A stretch of 64,000 nt of DNA from positions 1 through 64,000 of the forward strand of contig NZ_JABXKI010000265.1 of NCBI RefSeq assembly GCF_017115095.1, in the 5' to 3' direction. The stretch is from Nostoc sp. NMS4. GTDB taxonomy: Bacteria; Cyanobacteriota; Cyanobacteriia; Cyanobacteriales; Nostocaceae. Of this stretch, positions 54,876 to 64,000 are shown piece by piece (position 1 is the first letter of the stretch; every line of letters begins with the position of its first letter). The translations under genes were made by a program, and so were the position numbers. The notes under the pieces are model-generated. The model was not told the DNA's origin, ran no database searches, and saw nothing but the letters and a program-made list of their open reading frames with translations.

Positions 54876-55148
54876 TCTGCAACCCCCTCCAAATTCCCAA
54901 TACTCAAATTGTTTTTATTTGCTCTCCAGGAAGTTGGAGTTTAGCAAATTGTTGAGATAATAATACCAATTTGTAATTCGTAATACTCACCAAAGGCAAA
55001 AAGCAAGCTACGTAATTCGTAATTCGTAATTAAAAGGGGTTAGATTTTTTAAATACCCCTAAATCCCCCTTAAAAAGGCTATGGTGTACACACAAGTCGG
55101 AGAACTATTCAGTGCGACAGGCTGTACCTTTGAACCTAGCGCTTACCA
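54876..55148. other. Repeat-bearing spacer
   Basis: AATTCGTAATTCGTAATTA heptads (about 55013-55032), CCCCTTAAAAAGG, and TGGTGTACACACAAGTC (about 55082-55098) that matches the 39175-39345 repeat. No gene is seen before the TauE remnant. Confidence 0.6.
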
Positions 55149-55480
55149 ACTGTACTGGTAGGGGTTATTAAATATGCTAGTCAAGGTGCATTTGCAGATC
55201 GTACAGTCTTGGGCAATACTATACAGCACTTCCGGCAGCTATGAGGTACATCCTCAAAACTGAAAGCTATGCTAGGAGGGGGCAAGGATAAAAACTGTAT
55301 TGCATAATAGCCGGAAGCGCTGTAACGCCTATGGGAGTTGGCTCGGTGATTGGAGCCATAATCGGAGGAATGCTTGTTGGTATTGTTCCACCACGGGTAC
55401 TAAAGGTCATACTAGGGATAATCTTGAATATATCCGCGTTTCGAGTCTTTCACAAAGTAAAGTCCTCTGATGGGAAGTAA
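55149..55480 (+). pseudogene. TauE/SafE-family permease remnant, split by a MITE
   Basis: Before the MITE, TVLVGVIKYASQGAFADRTV reads like the middle of a TauE/SafE anion exporter. After it, MGVGSVIGAIIGGMLVGIVP continuing to VFHKVKSSDGK and a stop at 55480 is the family's C-terminus. Deleting the MITE with one TA, and one G of TTGGGCAAT, joins them as TVLAILTPMGVGSVIGA, which reads as an uninterrupted family segment. The N-terminal half of the gene is absent. Confidence 0.7.
55222..55324. mobile_element. About 103-bp MITE with TACAGC ends (IS630/Tc1-like)
   Basis: TACAGCACTTCCGGCAGCTAT at the left pairs with ATAGCCGGAAGCGCTGTA at the right (inverted ends with few mismatches). A TA target duplication fits if the ends are CAGC...GCTG, as in IS630/Tc1-mariner-type MITEs. 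It carries no gene. Confidence 0.7.
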
Positions 55481-55539
55481 CAAAGCTTTTCAGATTTTGA
55501 TTGCACTTTTTTGTGTCGATATCAGTGCGATCGCCAAAA

Positions 55540-55592
55540 GAAACCCCCTCTGCTTTTGCCATAGTAAAGTGATTACAACGCAGAGGGGTTTC
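55540..55592. terminator. Long-stem hairpin
   Basis: GAAACCCCCTCTGC (55540-55553) pairs with GCAGAGGGGTTTC (55580-55592) across a 26-nt loop and is followed by ATTTATTTT. It lies between the TauE remnant and the convergent pentapeptide gene, so it may end the former's transcript. Confidence 0.55.
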
Positions 55593-55716
55593 ATTTATTT
55601 TAATATTTTTGTGGAGGCAGGTTTTAAGGATAATCCTGGCAAAAAACTAGTTTATTTGATTTAAAACCCGCCAAAACCTATGTTGAATTGATTTTAAGCT
55701 GTGTACTCAGTTAGGC

Positions 55717-56172
55717 CTATTTCCAATCGGGAATTTCAGCATCTTCTCCCCCAATCCCGATTCCAGTGTTAAATATTTCCGCACCAGTAAGATTTAGATC
55801 GTTCATTGATGCTTGATACACATTAGAATCGTGAATCGTCGCGCGAGTAAAATTTACTCCGTTGAGATTAACTTGCTTCAAATTCACATTGGTTACATAA
55901 GCAGATGTTAGGTTAGCACCTGCCAAGTTTGCACCAGTTAAGTCAGCACCTTCGAGGTTAGCTCCTACAAGGTTGGCTCCTTGGAGCTTCGAGCCTCTCA
56001 AGTCAGCACCAATCAAATGAGCGCCACTGAGGTTAGCTCCTGATAGATCGCACTTAACACATTCCCCAGTTGAAAGCAGCTTTTGTAAATCCTGTGGATT
56101 CTCGGCTCTAACCGAGCTAGCGAAAAATAGGGGTGTTGCTAAGGCCATGGCCGCTAATAGCTGGAGTTTCAT
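55717..56172 (-). CDS. Exported pentapeptide-repeat protein
   Basis: The 151-aa protein has a signal peptide (LLAAMALATPLFFASSVRAE), then a short helix, a CVKC pair, and about 17 pentapeptides of A(D/N)LxG type (ANLSGAHLIGADLRGSKLQG, VGANLEGADLTGANLAGANL). These fold as a right-handed quadrilateral beta-helix. The signal peptide suggests the thylakoid lumen or periplasm. The function of such lumenal pentapeptide proteins is not settled. The CxxC could form a disulfide or bind a partner. Confidence 0.88.
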   Translation of the reverse strand: MKLQLLAAMALATPLFFASSVRAENPQDLQKLLSTGECVKCDLSGANLSGAHLIGADLRGSKLQGANLVGANLEGADLTGANLAGANLTSAYVTNVNLKQVNLNGVNFTRATIHDSNVYQASMNDLNLTGAEIFNTGIGIGGEDAEIPDWK

Positions 56173-56429
56173 AATTTTCCCCCTTAATATATCGAGTTGC
56201 GTCCGTTCTGTCCCTCACAACTCTATTATCTCACTAAATTTCGTAAGGTCAATCTATCTTGTGACAATCTATCTTGTGACAAGTTAGTTGTGATCTGAAA
56301 CACAGTTAACAATTCAAAATTCAAAATTCAAAATTAAAGACATTTCAGACTCTTGATTTAAACCCCGACTGAAATTGGTGCTACATATAGATTGCAGGTT
56401 ATTAAACCCTTTAATTTACGATAAAGGTG

Positions 56430-56573
56430 ATGCCAAAAATGCCATTAATTCCGAATCTCTGGCGATTTTTACTCAATAATTCCCCAAAAACTGCCAGTGT
56501 TAAATCACTATTAAATCTTTTTAAAAGTAAAAGCTGGCAGCAACTTAAACAAGTATTTATACTTATCAATTGA
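56430..56573 (+). CDS. Possible small protein, unknown
   Basis: A 47-aa frame (MPKMPLIPNLWRFLLNNSPK.., ending QVFILIN) follows an AAAGGTG that could serve as a ribosome site. It is too short for the track and I recognise no family. It is basic and hydrophobic, ends 10 nt before the convergent hydrolase gene's stop, and may be spurious. The rest of 56173-56582 holds ATTCAAA heptads (about 56310-56336) and a repeated ATCTTGTGACAA. Confidence 0.3.
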   Translation: MPKMPLIPNLWRFLLNNSPKTASVKSLLNLFKSKSWQQLKQVFILIN

Positions 56574-56582
56574 TAGTTTAGC

Positions 56583-57446
56583 TTAAGTCTTCAGAAATTC
56601 TCGCATATACTGATTAACCAATTCTGGCTGTTCTTGCTGCACCCAATGACCACAATTAGGAATGTACTTGATTTGAAAATCCCTGACATAAGTGGCGGTA
56701 TCGTAGGTTAGTTCCTTGCCAAGTACGGTGTCATTTTCTCCCCAAATCATCAGTGTTGACACTTCCAGAATGCCCCAATTTGGATTTAACATTCTCTGTT
56801 GAAAAACATTGCGGTAGTAGTTCAACATTGCTGTAAGCGCACCGCGTTTTGCCGCAGCATTTTTGTACGCATCAATATCCGCTTTAGTGAAAGCACCTTT
56901 GTTAACTGCTGTACCTTTAAAAATTGTTTCAATTGCTTGATAATCTGAAGATTGTAAGAATATTTCTGGTATCCAGGGTAGTTGAAAGAGGAAGATATAG
57001 TAACTTCGCTGCAACTGTTGGAGGGTGCGTAATCCTTGGGCAAACTTGGCAGGATGAGGTAGGTTAAGAATAATTAATCGTTCTACCATTTCGGGATAAG
57101 TGTATGCAAAAGCCCAAGCGATCGCACCTCCCCAATCGTGTCCAACTAATACACATTCTTGGTATCCTAACGCTTTAATTATCCCCTCAACATCTTTGAT
57201 AAATTCATTCATCACATAAGCTGATTGTTCCCGTGGTTTATCACTGTCGTTGTAGCCACGCAAGTCAAGAGCGACGACTTTAAAATCTTGGGCAAATTCT
57301 GGTATTTGATGCCGCCAAGAGTACCAAAACTCAGGAAACCCATGCAACATCAACATTAAGGGACCTTCACCTTGGTTAACGTAGTGTAGTTTTACACCGT
57401 TGGTGGTTATATATTCGTGTTTCCAAGAAGTTTCTATTAGGGACAT
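56583..57446 (-). CDS. Alpha/beta hydrolase (epoxide-hydrolase/haloalkane-dehalogenase-like)
   Basis: From ATG 57446 (MSLIETSWKHEYITTNGVKL) it is 287 aa, normal for the family. The oxyanion segment is MLHGFPEFWYSWRHQ, the nucleophile elbow is VGHDWGGAIAW (Asp nucleophile, as in epoxide hydrolases), and the late NCGHWVQQEQP supplies the base His. IWGENDTVL is the region of the acid. The track's longer start (57674) would add 76 residues translated from REP-like and AT-rich spacer and is rejected. The substrate is unknown. Confidence 0.9.
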   Translation of the reverse strand: MSLIETSWKHEYITTNGVKLHYVNQGEGPLMLMLHGFPEFWYSWRHQIPEFAQDFKVVALDLRGYNDSDKPREQSAYVMNEFIKDVEGIIKALGYQECVLVGHDWGGAIAWAFAYTYPEMVERLIILNLPHPAKFAQGLRTLQQLQRSYYIFLFQLPWIPEIFLQSSDYQAIETIFKGTAVNKGAFTKADIDAYKNAAAKRGALTAMLNYYRNVFQQRMLNPNWGILEVSTLMIWGENDTVLGKELTYDTATYVRDFQIKYIPNCGHWVQQEQPELVNQYMREFLKT

Positions 57447-57452
57447 AATTAA

Positions 57453-57540
57453 AATAATTCGTAATGACGCTCGTTCGCTCTTAGCGTCTCCCCTTGGGAG
57501 AAGACTCGCTACCGCTACGCTAACGTAATTCGTAATGATG
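57453..57540. repeat. REP-like palindrome flanked by direct repeats
   Basis: TAATTCGTAATGA occurs on both sides (about 57455-57467 and 57527-57539) of CGCTCGTTCGCTCTTAGCGT ... TCGCTACCGCTACGCTAACG. The arrangement looks like a small palindromic element that entered a heptad repeat or was duplicated with it. It lies directly upstream of the hydrolase start and may affect its promoter. Confidence 0.65.
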
Positions 57541-57714
57541 CATACTCTACTTAATAACTGTAAGATTATTTTGAGCAGTCTCACGTCTATTGAATAGAAA
57601 AAAATTAGATAATTTGCCCTGGGGTAGATGTGAATCGTGGATAAATTTTGGTAAAGGGTAGATATTATCCCCAATTAGCATGAGACAACAGTTGACAAAC
57701 CATGCTTCAGAGAA

Positions 57715-58797
57715 ATGGCAATAATAGAAACCCGTGGTATCTGGTTGACCACTACTGATAGTAAAGTTCTCAGATCGAAGGAACGCATTGCTGAAGCGAT
57801 GGATTTCTTGGCCGAGACGGGATTTAATGTAGTGTTTCCCGTGGTTTGGAATAAAGCAGTAACTTTATATCCTAGTCAAACAATGCGGCGAACTTTTGGG
57901 GTCGAAATTGACCCGATGTTTGTAGGGCGCGACCCTTTAGAAGAAGTGGTAATTGAGGCGCGGCGAGTGGGTTTAAAAGTCATTCCTTGGTTTGAATACG
58001 GTTTTGCCAGTTCATACAATTTGAATGGTGGTGTACTTTTACAAAAAAAACCGGAATGGGCTGCGCGCGATCGCAACGGTAACTTACTGAAGAAAAACGG
58101 CTTTGAGTGGTTGAATGCACTCGACTCACAGGTGCAAGAATTCTTGTTGAACTTGGTACTGGAAGTTGTAAAGAATTATGATGTCGATGGTGTTCAAGGA
58201 GACGATCGCTTTCCGGCGTTACCCTCTGAAGGTGGGTATGATCAGGGAACTGTCACTCGCTATCGTCAGGAATTCGATCGCAATCCGCCACAGAACTCCA
58301 AAGATAGGCAATGGTTACAGTGGCGCGCAGATATTCTAACTGAATTTTTGGCGCGTCTCTACCGAGAGGTGAAAGCGGTGAATCCTAATTTGTTAGTTGC
58401 GATCGCACCTAATATTTATGATTGGGCATTCCAAGAATATCTGCAAGACTCGCCCGCATGGATGAAGCGGGGAATAGTTGATCTGATTCAGCCGCAGATT
58501 TATCGCCGTGACTTTAGGAGTTACGCTGCGATCGCTGATAAACTAGTAAACCAGCAGTTCACAGATGCGACACTGCCCAAGTTAGCACCGGGAATCCTGA
58601 TGAAGCTTGGCTCTTACTGCATTAGTCCAGAATATCTCGTGCAAGCAATTGCATACAATCGTCAACTTGGTATTCAAGGAGAGGTATTCTTTTTTTACGA
58701 AGGTTTGCGTGAAAATAACAATACCCTTGCTAAAGTTTTGCAAAATGGACTTTATGCTGAGTCTGCATCATTTCCCACTGTGTCAGATTTGAGTTAA
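57715..58797 (+). CDS. Glycoside-hydrolase-like GHL10-type protein
   Basis: The 360-aa barrel protein has ETRGIWLTTTDSKVL at the start, GFNVVFPVVWNKAVTLYPS, RVGLKVIPWFEYGFAS and DGVQGDDRFP, the block pattern of the GHL10 (DUF187-like, PF02638) glycosidase-like family. The DD/E residues near DGVQGDDRF and QPQIYRRDF are candidates for catalysis. No signal peptide is visible, whereas many relatives are exported. It begins 40 nt after a spacer that is divergent to the hydrolase gene. Substrate is likely a glycan but unproven. Confidence 0.85.
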   Translation: MAIIETRGIWLTTTDSKVLRSKERIAEAMDFLAETGFNVVFPVVWNKAVTLYPSQTMRRTFGVEIDPMFVGRDPLEEVVIEARRVGLKVIPWFEYGFASSYNLNGGVLLQKKPEWAARDRNGNLLKKNGFEWLNALDSQVQEFLLNLVLEVVKNYDVDGVQGDDRFPALPSEGGYDQGTVTRYRQEFDRNPPQNSKDRQWLQWRADILTEFLARLYREVKAVNPNLLVAIAPNIYDWAFQEYLQDSPAWMKRGIVDLIQPQIYRRDFRSYAAIADKLVNQQFTDATLPKLAPGILMKLGSYCISPEYLVQAIAYNRQLGIQGEVFFFYEGLRENNNTLAKVLQNGLYAESASFPTVSDLS

Positions 58798-58976
58798 GTC
58801 TGGAAACACTACTCAGAAAACTGCATAAAAAAACTCAACTGGATCTATTAACTCACTGAAAGGTTTTAAACCGACAATCTGGAATGCTATTGTTTGCCTT
58901 TGTAGTTAAGTATCTACGGTATAGGCTCCCTAGTAGTTCAGCTGAAAGTATATATTAAACAGGAACAAGGCTTGAT

Positions 58977-59312
58977 ATGCAAAAGCAAATTTTGAGTTTA
59001 GCGATCGCATTACCAACGATATTATTCACTGCCTTACCGACTTTGGCAAATCCTATAGAATCTATTACACCCAAAGTTGGTAATTTACAACCAGTTTTGG
59101 TACAAGGGGAGTTTCAAGATTCTGTAATTAATAATCAACTCAGAAACCCAGGGGATGGCCAATCACCGGGGCCAGAAGGTGGTAGCAAACCGGTAAAAGG
59201 CCCAGGCCCCAAACCTCCTCGCAAAGATACGTTGTTGCAAAACCTGGGTACAGGTTTACAACAAGATAGGATCAATAATTTGAACATAGCGAACCCCGTT
59301 CTAGGTCGCTAA
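58977..59312 (+). CDS. Small exported protein, unknown
   Basis: The 111-aa protein has a signal peptide ([20 protein letters not shown]) and then a short low-complexity Pro/Gly stretch ([20 protein letters not shown]) with no domain I recognise. Its 3' end overlaps the 3' end of the convergent WD40 gene by 41 nt. It could be a small secreted or lumenal peptide; function unknown. Confidence 0.6.
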   Translation: MQKQILSLAIALPTILFTALPTLANPIESITPKVGNLQPVLVQGEFQDSVINNQLRNPGDGQSPGPEGGSKPVKGPGPKPPRKDTLLQNLGTGLQQDRINNLNIANPVLGR

Positions 59313-62300
59313 TATTCGGGTTAGTTTTGAGATAATCCTTTAGCAAATGACAACTGCGAATCAGTAGATTGTCTAAATCTTGGGTTTGCAGTTCTGTACT
59401 AAGAAGATGCCAAAGTTTAGCTGTACCATCAAAACTGGCAGAAGCTAAAAATTTCCCATCAGGGCTAAAACTGAGGCTCAATACTGCATCAGCATGACCT
59501 GGGAGAGTTTTGAGTTCTCTACCATCACGGTTCCAAAGTTTGATGCTTCCATCACCGCTAGCTGAGGCTATTATCTTACCATCAGGACTAAAGCTGACGC
59601 TGTAGACACCATCAGTATGTCCCGTAAGAGTTTGCAGTAAAGTTCCATTGCTGACTTGCCAGAGTTTGATAGTTTTATCAGCACTAGCCGAGGCGAGTAC
59701 TTGACCATCGGGACTAAAACTAATGGCGTTGACAGCGTTAGTATGTCCTGCTAGATAATACAGTAACTTGCCATTCTTAACTCTCCAAAGCAAAACTTTG
59801 TTATCTCTACCAGCCGAGGCGAGTACTTGACCATCAGGGCTGAAACGAACGCTCAAAACTTCAGCCGAATGTCCTTGGAGAGTTTTAATTAAAGCTTTTT
59901 TCTGAATATTCCAAAGTTTAATGGTCATATCAGCACTGGCGCTGGCCAGAATTTGACTATTAGGGCTAAAACTGAGACTATTGACATTGCTGCGATGACC
60001 TTGGAGGGTTTTAATCATATAGCCGTCATGAGTCCGCCAAAGCTTAATGTAATGGTCTTGACTCGCTGAGGCTAATATCTCGCCATCAGGACTGAAGGCT
60101 AAACCGTAGATTTCAGCACTGTGTCCATAAATTGAAGTACTATGACCTTCCAGGGTTTGGCGCAAAGTTCCGTCAGGCCGCCAAAGTTTAATTGTAGTAT
60201 CAAGGCCTGCGGAGGCTAAAGTTTGCCCATCGGGGCTAAAACTCACACTATAGAGTTGACCTTGATTTCCTGTCAGAGTTTTAAATAGAGGATTATCTCG
60301 CTGCCAAAGTCTAACAGTTTTATCAGCGCCAGCCGAAACTAAAGTCTGGTCATCTGGGCTAAAACTGGCGCTGTAGACTGCAATGCTATGTCCTAGTAAA
60401 GTTTGGCGTAAAGAGCCATCCTTAGAACTCCAAAGTTTTATTGTGCTATCAGCGCTGGTGGAAGCTAAGGTTTGACCATCATGACTGAAGTTGATGCTGA
60501 GAACTCCTGCATTGTGTGCGGCAATAATTTTTAGCAGTGTGCCGTCTCTGCGCCAGAGTCTCACGGTTTTATCTTCACTGGCTGAAGCTAGAGTTTGACC
60601 ATCGGGGCTAAAAGCGACACTGGAAACTCCGGCGCTATGCCCAAGTAGGGTTTTTTGCAACAATCCATCGCTAACACTCCAAAGTTTAACAGTTTTGTCT
60701 GCACTAGCGATCGCCAAAATTTTCCCATCAGGGCTAAAACTTACACTATTAACAAAATCCCTATATCCGCTAAAAGTTCTTAGCAAATGACCATCGCTAA
60801 CTTGCCAAATTTTAGCAGTGCGATCGGCGCTACCAGTGGCGATCGCTTCACCGTTGCTAGACCAAGATAAGCTCACAACTTCCGCAGTATGACCGTTTAG
60901 TGTTCTAATTAAACCACCGTCGCTAGTTCTCCACAGCTTGACGGTACGATCAAAACTAGCAGTTGCAATCATTTGGCCATCAGGGCTGAAACTGACACTC
61001 CGTACTTTATCAGTATGTCCTATTAATGTTCGTAGCTTTGTGCCATCTCGTCCCCAAAGTATGGCTGTTTTGTCATTACTAGCTGATACAATTGTTTTGC
61101 CGTCAGGACTGAAACTCACGCTCAATACTTCATCACTATGCCCTTCTAAGCGGTTGCGCTCTTGGGTTCCAGAAATTACTTGTTGTAAAACACTCAGAGT
61201 CTGAGTTTGTAAATCAGTTGGTGCTACAAAAGTATTTTTTAGCTGTTTACCTGCTTTGAGACTAGCAATCACTGCTTCTAACTGCTGATGTGATAAAAGA
61301 TTAGCTTGAGATGAGGCATTTAAGGCTTCAATTTCTCGCAATTGGGCTGCTTGAGATTTCCAATAGGCTAAAGAGCCGAAACAGACAGCTGCTAATCCCA
61401 AAATACTGAGTGCAACTACAGCCCTTTGAGCTTGCTTGAGTCTGGTTTTCTCTTGTAGTTGCTGTTGTTTTCTTTGTACTAAACAAGCTTCAATAAACCG
61501 TTGCACATCAGCAGAAAGTTCGTCAGTATATTTAATATAGATATCTTCTGCCTCAGCTAGTCGCACTCCTTGCAACAAAAAATCAGCTTGCTGACTACGT
61601 TGCAGCCACAATTGGGAAGCTTGCTCAATTTGCCTTTGTCTTCGCAAGCGATCGCGGTTTTCTTCTAACCACCAGCGTAAAGTTGACCAATGACGGATGA
61701 GGATTTCATGGGCAACTTCTACTGTTATGGGGGAAGGGGAAGAGGACAAGGGGGACAAGGGGGACAGAGGGGAAGTTTTTGGTTGTTCTGGTTGGGTACT
61801 TGTTCTGTTGTCTCCTTTGCTACCCTCGGCAATATTTGTATCTTCTTCTAAATTCATCACCACTAACTTGGCAAAAGTTAAGGCGTTGAGGGTTTTTTCT
61901 ACCAATGCGACGGGATATTTTTTGACTATTAACTCTGATTTATGTACCCGTCTGCGAGTATCTTCTGTACCCTCACCTAGTTGTGTCAAAGATAAAAAAA
62001 TCCATTTAGCACACTCCCGCATTTGCGGATCTAAACTTTCGTAAACAGCCTGAGACGATCGCTCTAATGCTCCTTGAATTCCGCCTAGTTGCTCTTGATA
62101 GGTTTGTAAAGTCAACTCACCAGCAACTCGATGTTGCCATAATTGCTCTAAAACAAATTCCAGTAACGGTAAGTCTCCTGGTGAGTGATTTAGCTCCCGC
62201 AATAATACTTCCACCAGTTCTGCTTCTACTTTTAACCCGACTTGTTGAGCCGGATTGAGAATCACCCGCCGATAATCATCCAAACTTAGCTTCGGTGGAA

Positions 62301-64000
62301 CTAACACGCTCAAATCCTGCAAAGCTTTCGCCAGTGCTGGCACTTCTAAACAGGAGGCAATAAAGTCTGCTCGTAAAGTAATAATTAATTTGAAGCGATC
62401 GCCAGCATATTGCACCGCTCCCAATAATAATTCTAAAAATAGCTCTCTGTCTGCGGTTGACGCTAAGGTAAAAACTTCCTCAAACTGATCTACTACTAGC
62501 ACCACAACTCGATGGGGTTGGTTGCGTATCCAGTAAACAAATCCCTCTACCCCTTGGTGAAATATTCCCTCTAACAAAAGATGGGGGGATTGGGGACTGG
62601 GGATTGGGGACTGGGGATTGGGAAAATGGTAAGAATAATTCTTTTGCTCTTTTGCTCCCCCTGCCCCCCCTGCCCCTCTGCTCCCCTGCTCCCCCGCTCC
62701 CCCAAGCCGCCGCGCTAAAGCTTCAAGCGGATTTGCCCCAGGACGAATGCTTCCAATCCACCATTGTTCGCTACTTGGTATTTGTTTACCCAATCGCAGT
62801 TGGGGAATTACACCAGCTTGCACAATTGAAGATTTGCCGCTTCCAGAAGCACCGATGACGGCTAGAAAAGAGCGATCGCGTAGTTGGTGAATTAACTGCT
62901 GAGTTAAAGCTTCTCTGCCGTAAAAATACTGGCTATCTTCTTCCAAAAAAGCACTTAACCCCATGTAAGGGCATACTCCCAAATCCAATCCTGTGGTTGT
63001 TTCTGGTGTGTTTGTGTAACTTTTTGCTTGGAGAATTTCTATAATGCCTTGTGTGCCTGATAGCCAGATGGAAAGAGGGACACCACTACCTGCCAAGGAT
63101 AATTGTAATTGAGCGATCGCTCCGGCGGCTGAGAGTCCATCTGTATATGTTGCCGCCATCAAAGTATCGAGAAATTTTTGGGCAAAGCGTTTTGGTGCGT
63201 CAGATGGTGAGGCGTAGGCGATTAAACATTGTCCTTGGTGGGAGTCAATTTGCAAATCTTCTACCCAATCTTGCAAGGATGTATTAGCTACAGGACAATC
63301 CAGGATGACAATTTGTTGAGTGGTGCAGAGGCGTAACTGTTGTTTCAACCAAGAACGCTTGATGCGGATATTTTCTCCCAGCAATAACCATTCACCTGTT
63401 TCGGTTTCTTCAATTCGTCCTCGCAGATAAAGCAGAATCACTTCTGATGCTGGTTGTTGTAAATGACGAGCGATCGCTTCTTTAATGCGATCGGCAGATA
63501 CTTTTGTTGCTGGCAAATACTCTAGTGCAAAACCTCCAGCACTTCCGAGAAATTTGCTAATATCTAATGTTGTTTTGCTGGCTGATAATCCCTCTACTAC
63601 TATTCCGATCCGGCGACGCACCCCAATGTTTGCCTGAGTTAACCTTTTCCCGACAATTAGTTCCCCAACACCTTCAACAATTCGTTTAGGAGTTTGCAAC
63701 GGATATTCTCTAAAAAGTTGAGTTTCTCCTTTAACTTTTTTCTGCTGATTAATCAGCCGCAACTGTTGATTACTTTTATCTATATATTGTAGAGTTTGAT
63801 GATATACATATCGATACAAACTATCCACATAAATTAAGCCTTGACTATCTGCCGCTTCACCTTGTAACCCTTTCATTAAATAATAAGTAAATACCCCATG
63901 TCCCAATTCGGGAAACTCCCAAGATTGCTGGTTAGTATCACAGGAAAGCAAGGCATAAAAACCTTTACTTTTAGTAGCACTCTGTTGTAATACTTCAACC
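59272..64000 (-). CDS. Caspase-nSTAND-WD40 protein, 5' part outside the window
   Basis: The frame is open from the window edge ([20 protein letters not shown]) to TGA 59272-59274, so the start is beyond 64000 and the listed TTG at 63951 is not real. Shown here are the end of a caspase-type domain ([30 protein letters not shown]), a second protease-like or linker region, and an nSTAND ATPase with Walker [17 protein letters not shown] and [13 protein letters not shown] membrane helix ([20 protein letters not shown]) and a coiled coil precede fourteen WD40 repeats ([16 protein letters not shown]..) forming two propellers. Two low-complexity inserts ([35 protein letters not shown]) come from spacer-type repeats. 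It probably senses ligands through WD40 and activates its caspase. Confidence 0.92.
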   Translation of the reverse strand, partial: VEVLQQSATKSKGFYALLSCDTNQQSWEFPELGHGVFTYYLMKGLQGEAADSQGLIYVDSLYRYVYHQTLQYIDKSNQQLRLINQQKKVKGETQLFREYPLQTPKRIVEGVGELIVGKRLTQANIGVRRRIGIVVEGLSASKTTLDISKFLGSAGGFALEYLPATKVSADRIKEAIARHLQQPASEVILLYLRGRIEETETGEWLLLGENIRIKRSWLKQQLRLCTTQQIVILDCPVANTSLQDWVEDLQIDSHQGQCLIAYASPSDAPKRFAQKFLDTLMAATYTDGLSAAGAIAQLQLSLAGSGVPLSIWLSGTQGIIEILQAKSYTNTPETTTGLDLGVCPYMGLSAFLEEDSQYFYGREALTQQLIHQLRDRSFLAVIGASGSGKSSIVQAGVIPQLRLGKQIPSSEQWWIGSIRPGANPLEALARRLGGAGEQGSRGAGGAGGAKEQKNYSYHFPNPQSPIPSPQSPHLLLEGIFHQGVEGFVYWIRNQPHRVVVLVVDQFEEVFTLASTADRELFLELLLGAVQYAGDRFKLIITLRADFIASCLEVPALAKALQDLSVLVPPKLSLDDYRRVILNPAQQVGLKVEAELVEVLLRELNHSPGDLPLLEFVLEQLWQHRVAGELTLQTYQEQLGGIQGALERSSQAVYESLDPQMRECAKWIFLSLTQLGEGTEDTRRRVHKSELIVKKYPVALVEKTLNALTFAKLVVMNLEEDTNIAEGSKGDNRTSTQPEQPKTSPLSPLSPLSSSPSPITVEVAHEILIRHWSTLRWWLEENRDRLRRQRQIEQASQLWLQRSQQADFLLQGVRLAEAEDIYIKYTDELSADVQRFIEACLVQRKQQQLQEKTRLKQAQRAVVALSILGLAAVCFGSLAYWKSQAAQLREIEALNASSQANLLSHQQLEAVIASLKAGKQLKNTFVAPTDLQTQTLSVLQQVISGTQERNRLEGHSDEVLSVSFSPDGKTIVSASNDKTAILWGRDGTKLRTLIGHTDKVRSVSFSPDGQMIATASFDRTVKLWRTSDGGLIRTLNGHTAEVVSLSWSSNGEAIATGSADRTAKIWQVSDGHLLRTFSGYRDFVNSVSFSPDGKILAIASADKTVKLWSVSDGLLQKTLLGHSAGVSSVAFSPDGQTLASASEDKTVRLWRRDGTLLKIIAAHNAGVLSINFSHDGQTLASTSADSTIKLWSSKDGSLRQTLLGHSIAVYSASFSPDDQTLVSAGADKTVRLWQRDNPLFKTLTGNQGQLYSVSFSPDGQTLASAGLDTTIKLWRPDGTLRQTLEGHSTSIYGHSAEIYGLAFSPDGEILASASQDHYIKLWRTHDGYMIKTLQGHRSNVNSLSFSPNSQILASASADMTIKLWNIQKKALIKTLQGHSAEVLSVRFSPDGQVLASAGRDNKVLLWRVKNGKLLYYLAGHTNAVNAISFSPDGQVLASASADKTIKLWQVSNGTLLQTLTGHTDGVYSVSFSPDGKIIASASGDGSIKLWNRDGRELKTLPGHADAVLSLSFSPDGKFLASASFDGTAKLWHLLSTELQTQDLDNLLIRSCHLLKDYLKTNPNISDLERGSLCSNY

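Noticed and set aside
57447-57674. N-terminal extension of the hydrolase ORF
   Set aside because: These 76 residues come from a REP-like palindrome and AT-rich spacer; the family core starts at MSLIETSWKHEY.
1-64000. tRNA or rRNA genes
   Set aside because: None was recognised by eye; a covariance scan was not possible here, so absence is not proven.

Overview
The window looks like a chromosome segment of a filamentous, probably heterocyst-forming cyanobacterium (Nostocales). The evidence is the very frequent GCGATCGC/GCGATCG (HIP1) motifs, heptanucleotide short tandem repeats in many spacers (TAATAAG, ATTCAAA, AATTACG, CTAACTC types), a cyanobacterial-type prfB with programmed frameshift, and families enlarged in multicellular cyanobacteria (caspase/NTPase/WD40, Ser/Thr kinase-TPR, MoxR-vWA systems, DUF11 surface proteins). 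No rRNA, tRNA or CRISPR was recognised. This assignment is inference from content; no search was run.

Layout. 1-4.8 kb: repeat-rich spacer, a GT2 glycosyltransferase and an IS200/IS605-type element whose tnpB is broken by a 5-bp duplication. 4.8-10.2 kb: housekeeping genes (Bax-inhibitor-like membrane protein, prfB, a DUF3285-like small protein, ybeY, dgkA, trpG/pabA, an exported metallo-beta-lactamase-fold protein). 10.2-13.4 kb: an FG-GAP/VCBS repeat protein and a Xaa-Pro aminopeptidase. 14.4-20.2 kb: a compact biosynthetic locus, made of a one-module NRPS (A-MT-PCP-reductase, binding-pocket code read here as glycine-like), an SMR exporter and an SDR. 20.5-21.9 kb: argC (type 2) and a truncated Uma2 gene. 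22.2-36.6 kb, all on the minus strand: six exported or surface proteins (three DUF11-type, a proline-rich outer-membrane beta-barrel, a beta-helix protein, a Calx-beta/SdrB/GEVED protein). Three of these are joined by 4-nt ATGA overlaps.

37.4-39.1 kb: thrC with a ThiS/MoaD-like sulfur-carrier gene ending GGC. 39.6-45 kb: kinase-TPR, a rhomboid homologue that has lost its catalytic residues, and a hybrid histidine kinase. 45.3-52.8 kb: a tight operon of caspase, inactive-STAND-like protein, MoxR AAA+ ATPase and a membrane vWA-like protein, followed by a DUF697-type GTPase. This matches the general design of the NTPase-thresholded conflict systems described in multicellular bacteria. The caspase C-terminus and the second protein's N-terminus share a recognisable adaptor-like module. 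52.8-64 kb: a PIN toxin/antitoxin pair, DUF4336 protein, a TauE/SafE pseudogene split by a MITE, pentapeptide protein, alpha/beta hydrolase, GHL10-type protein, a small exported protein, and the 3' part of a caspase-nSTAND-WD40 gene that runs off the window.

A second theme is small repeats invading genes. Intergenic-type palindromic or heptad repeats sit in frame inside the beta-helix gene, the WD40 gene (twice) and the PIN toxin, so proteins here appear to gain segments from repeat insertion.
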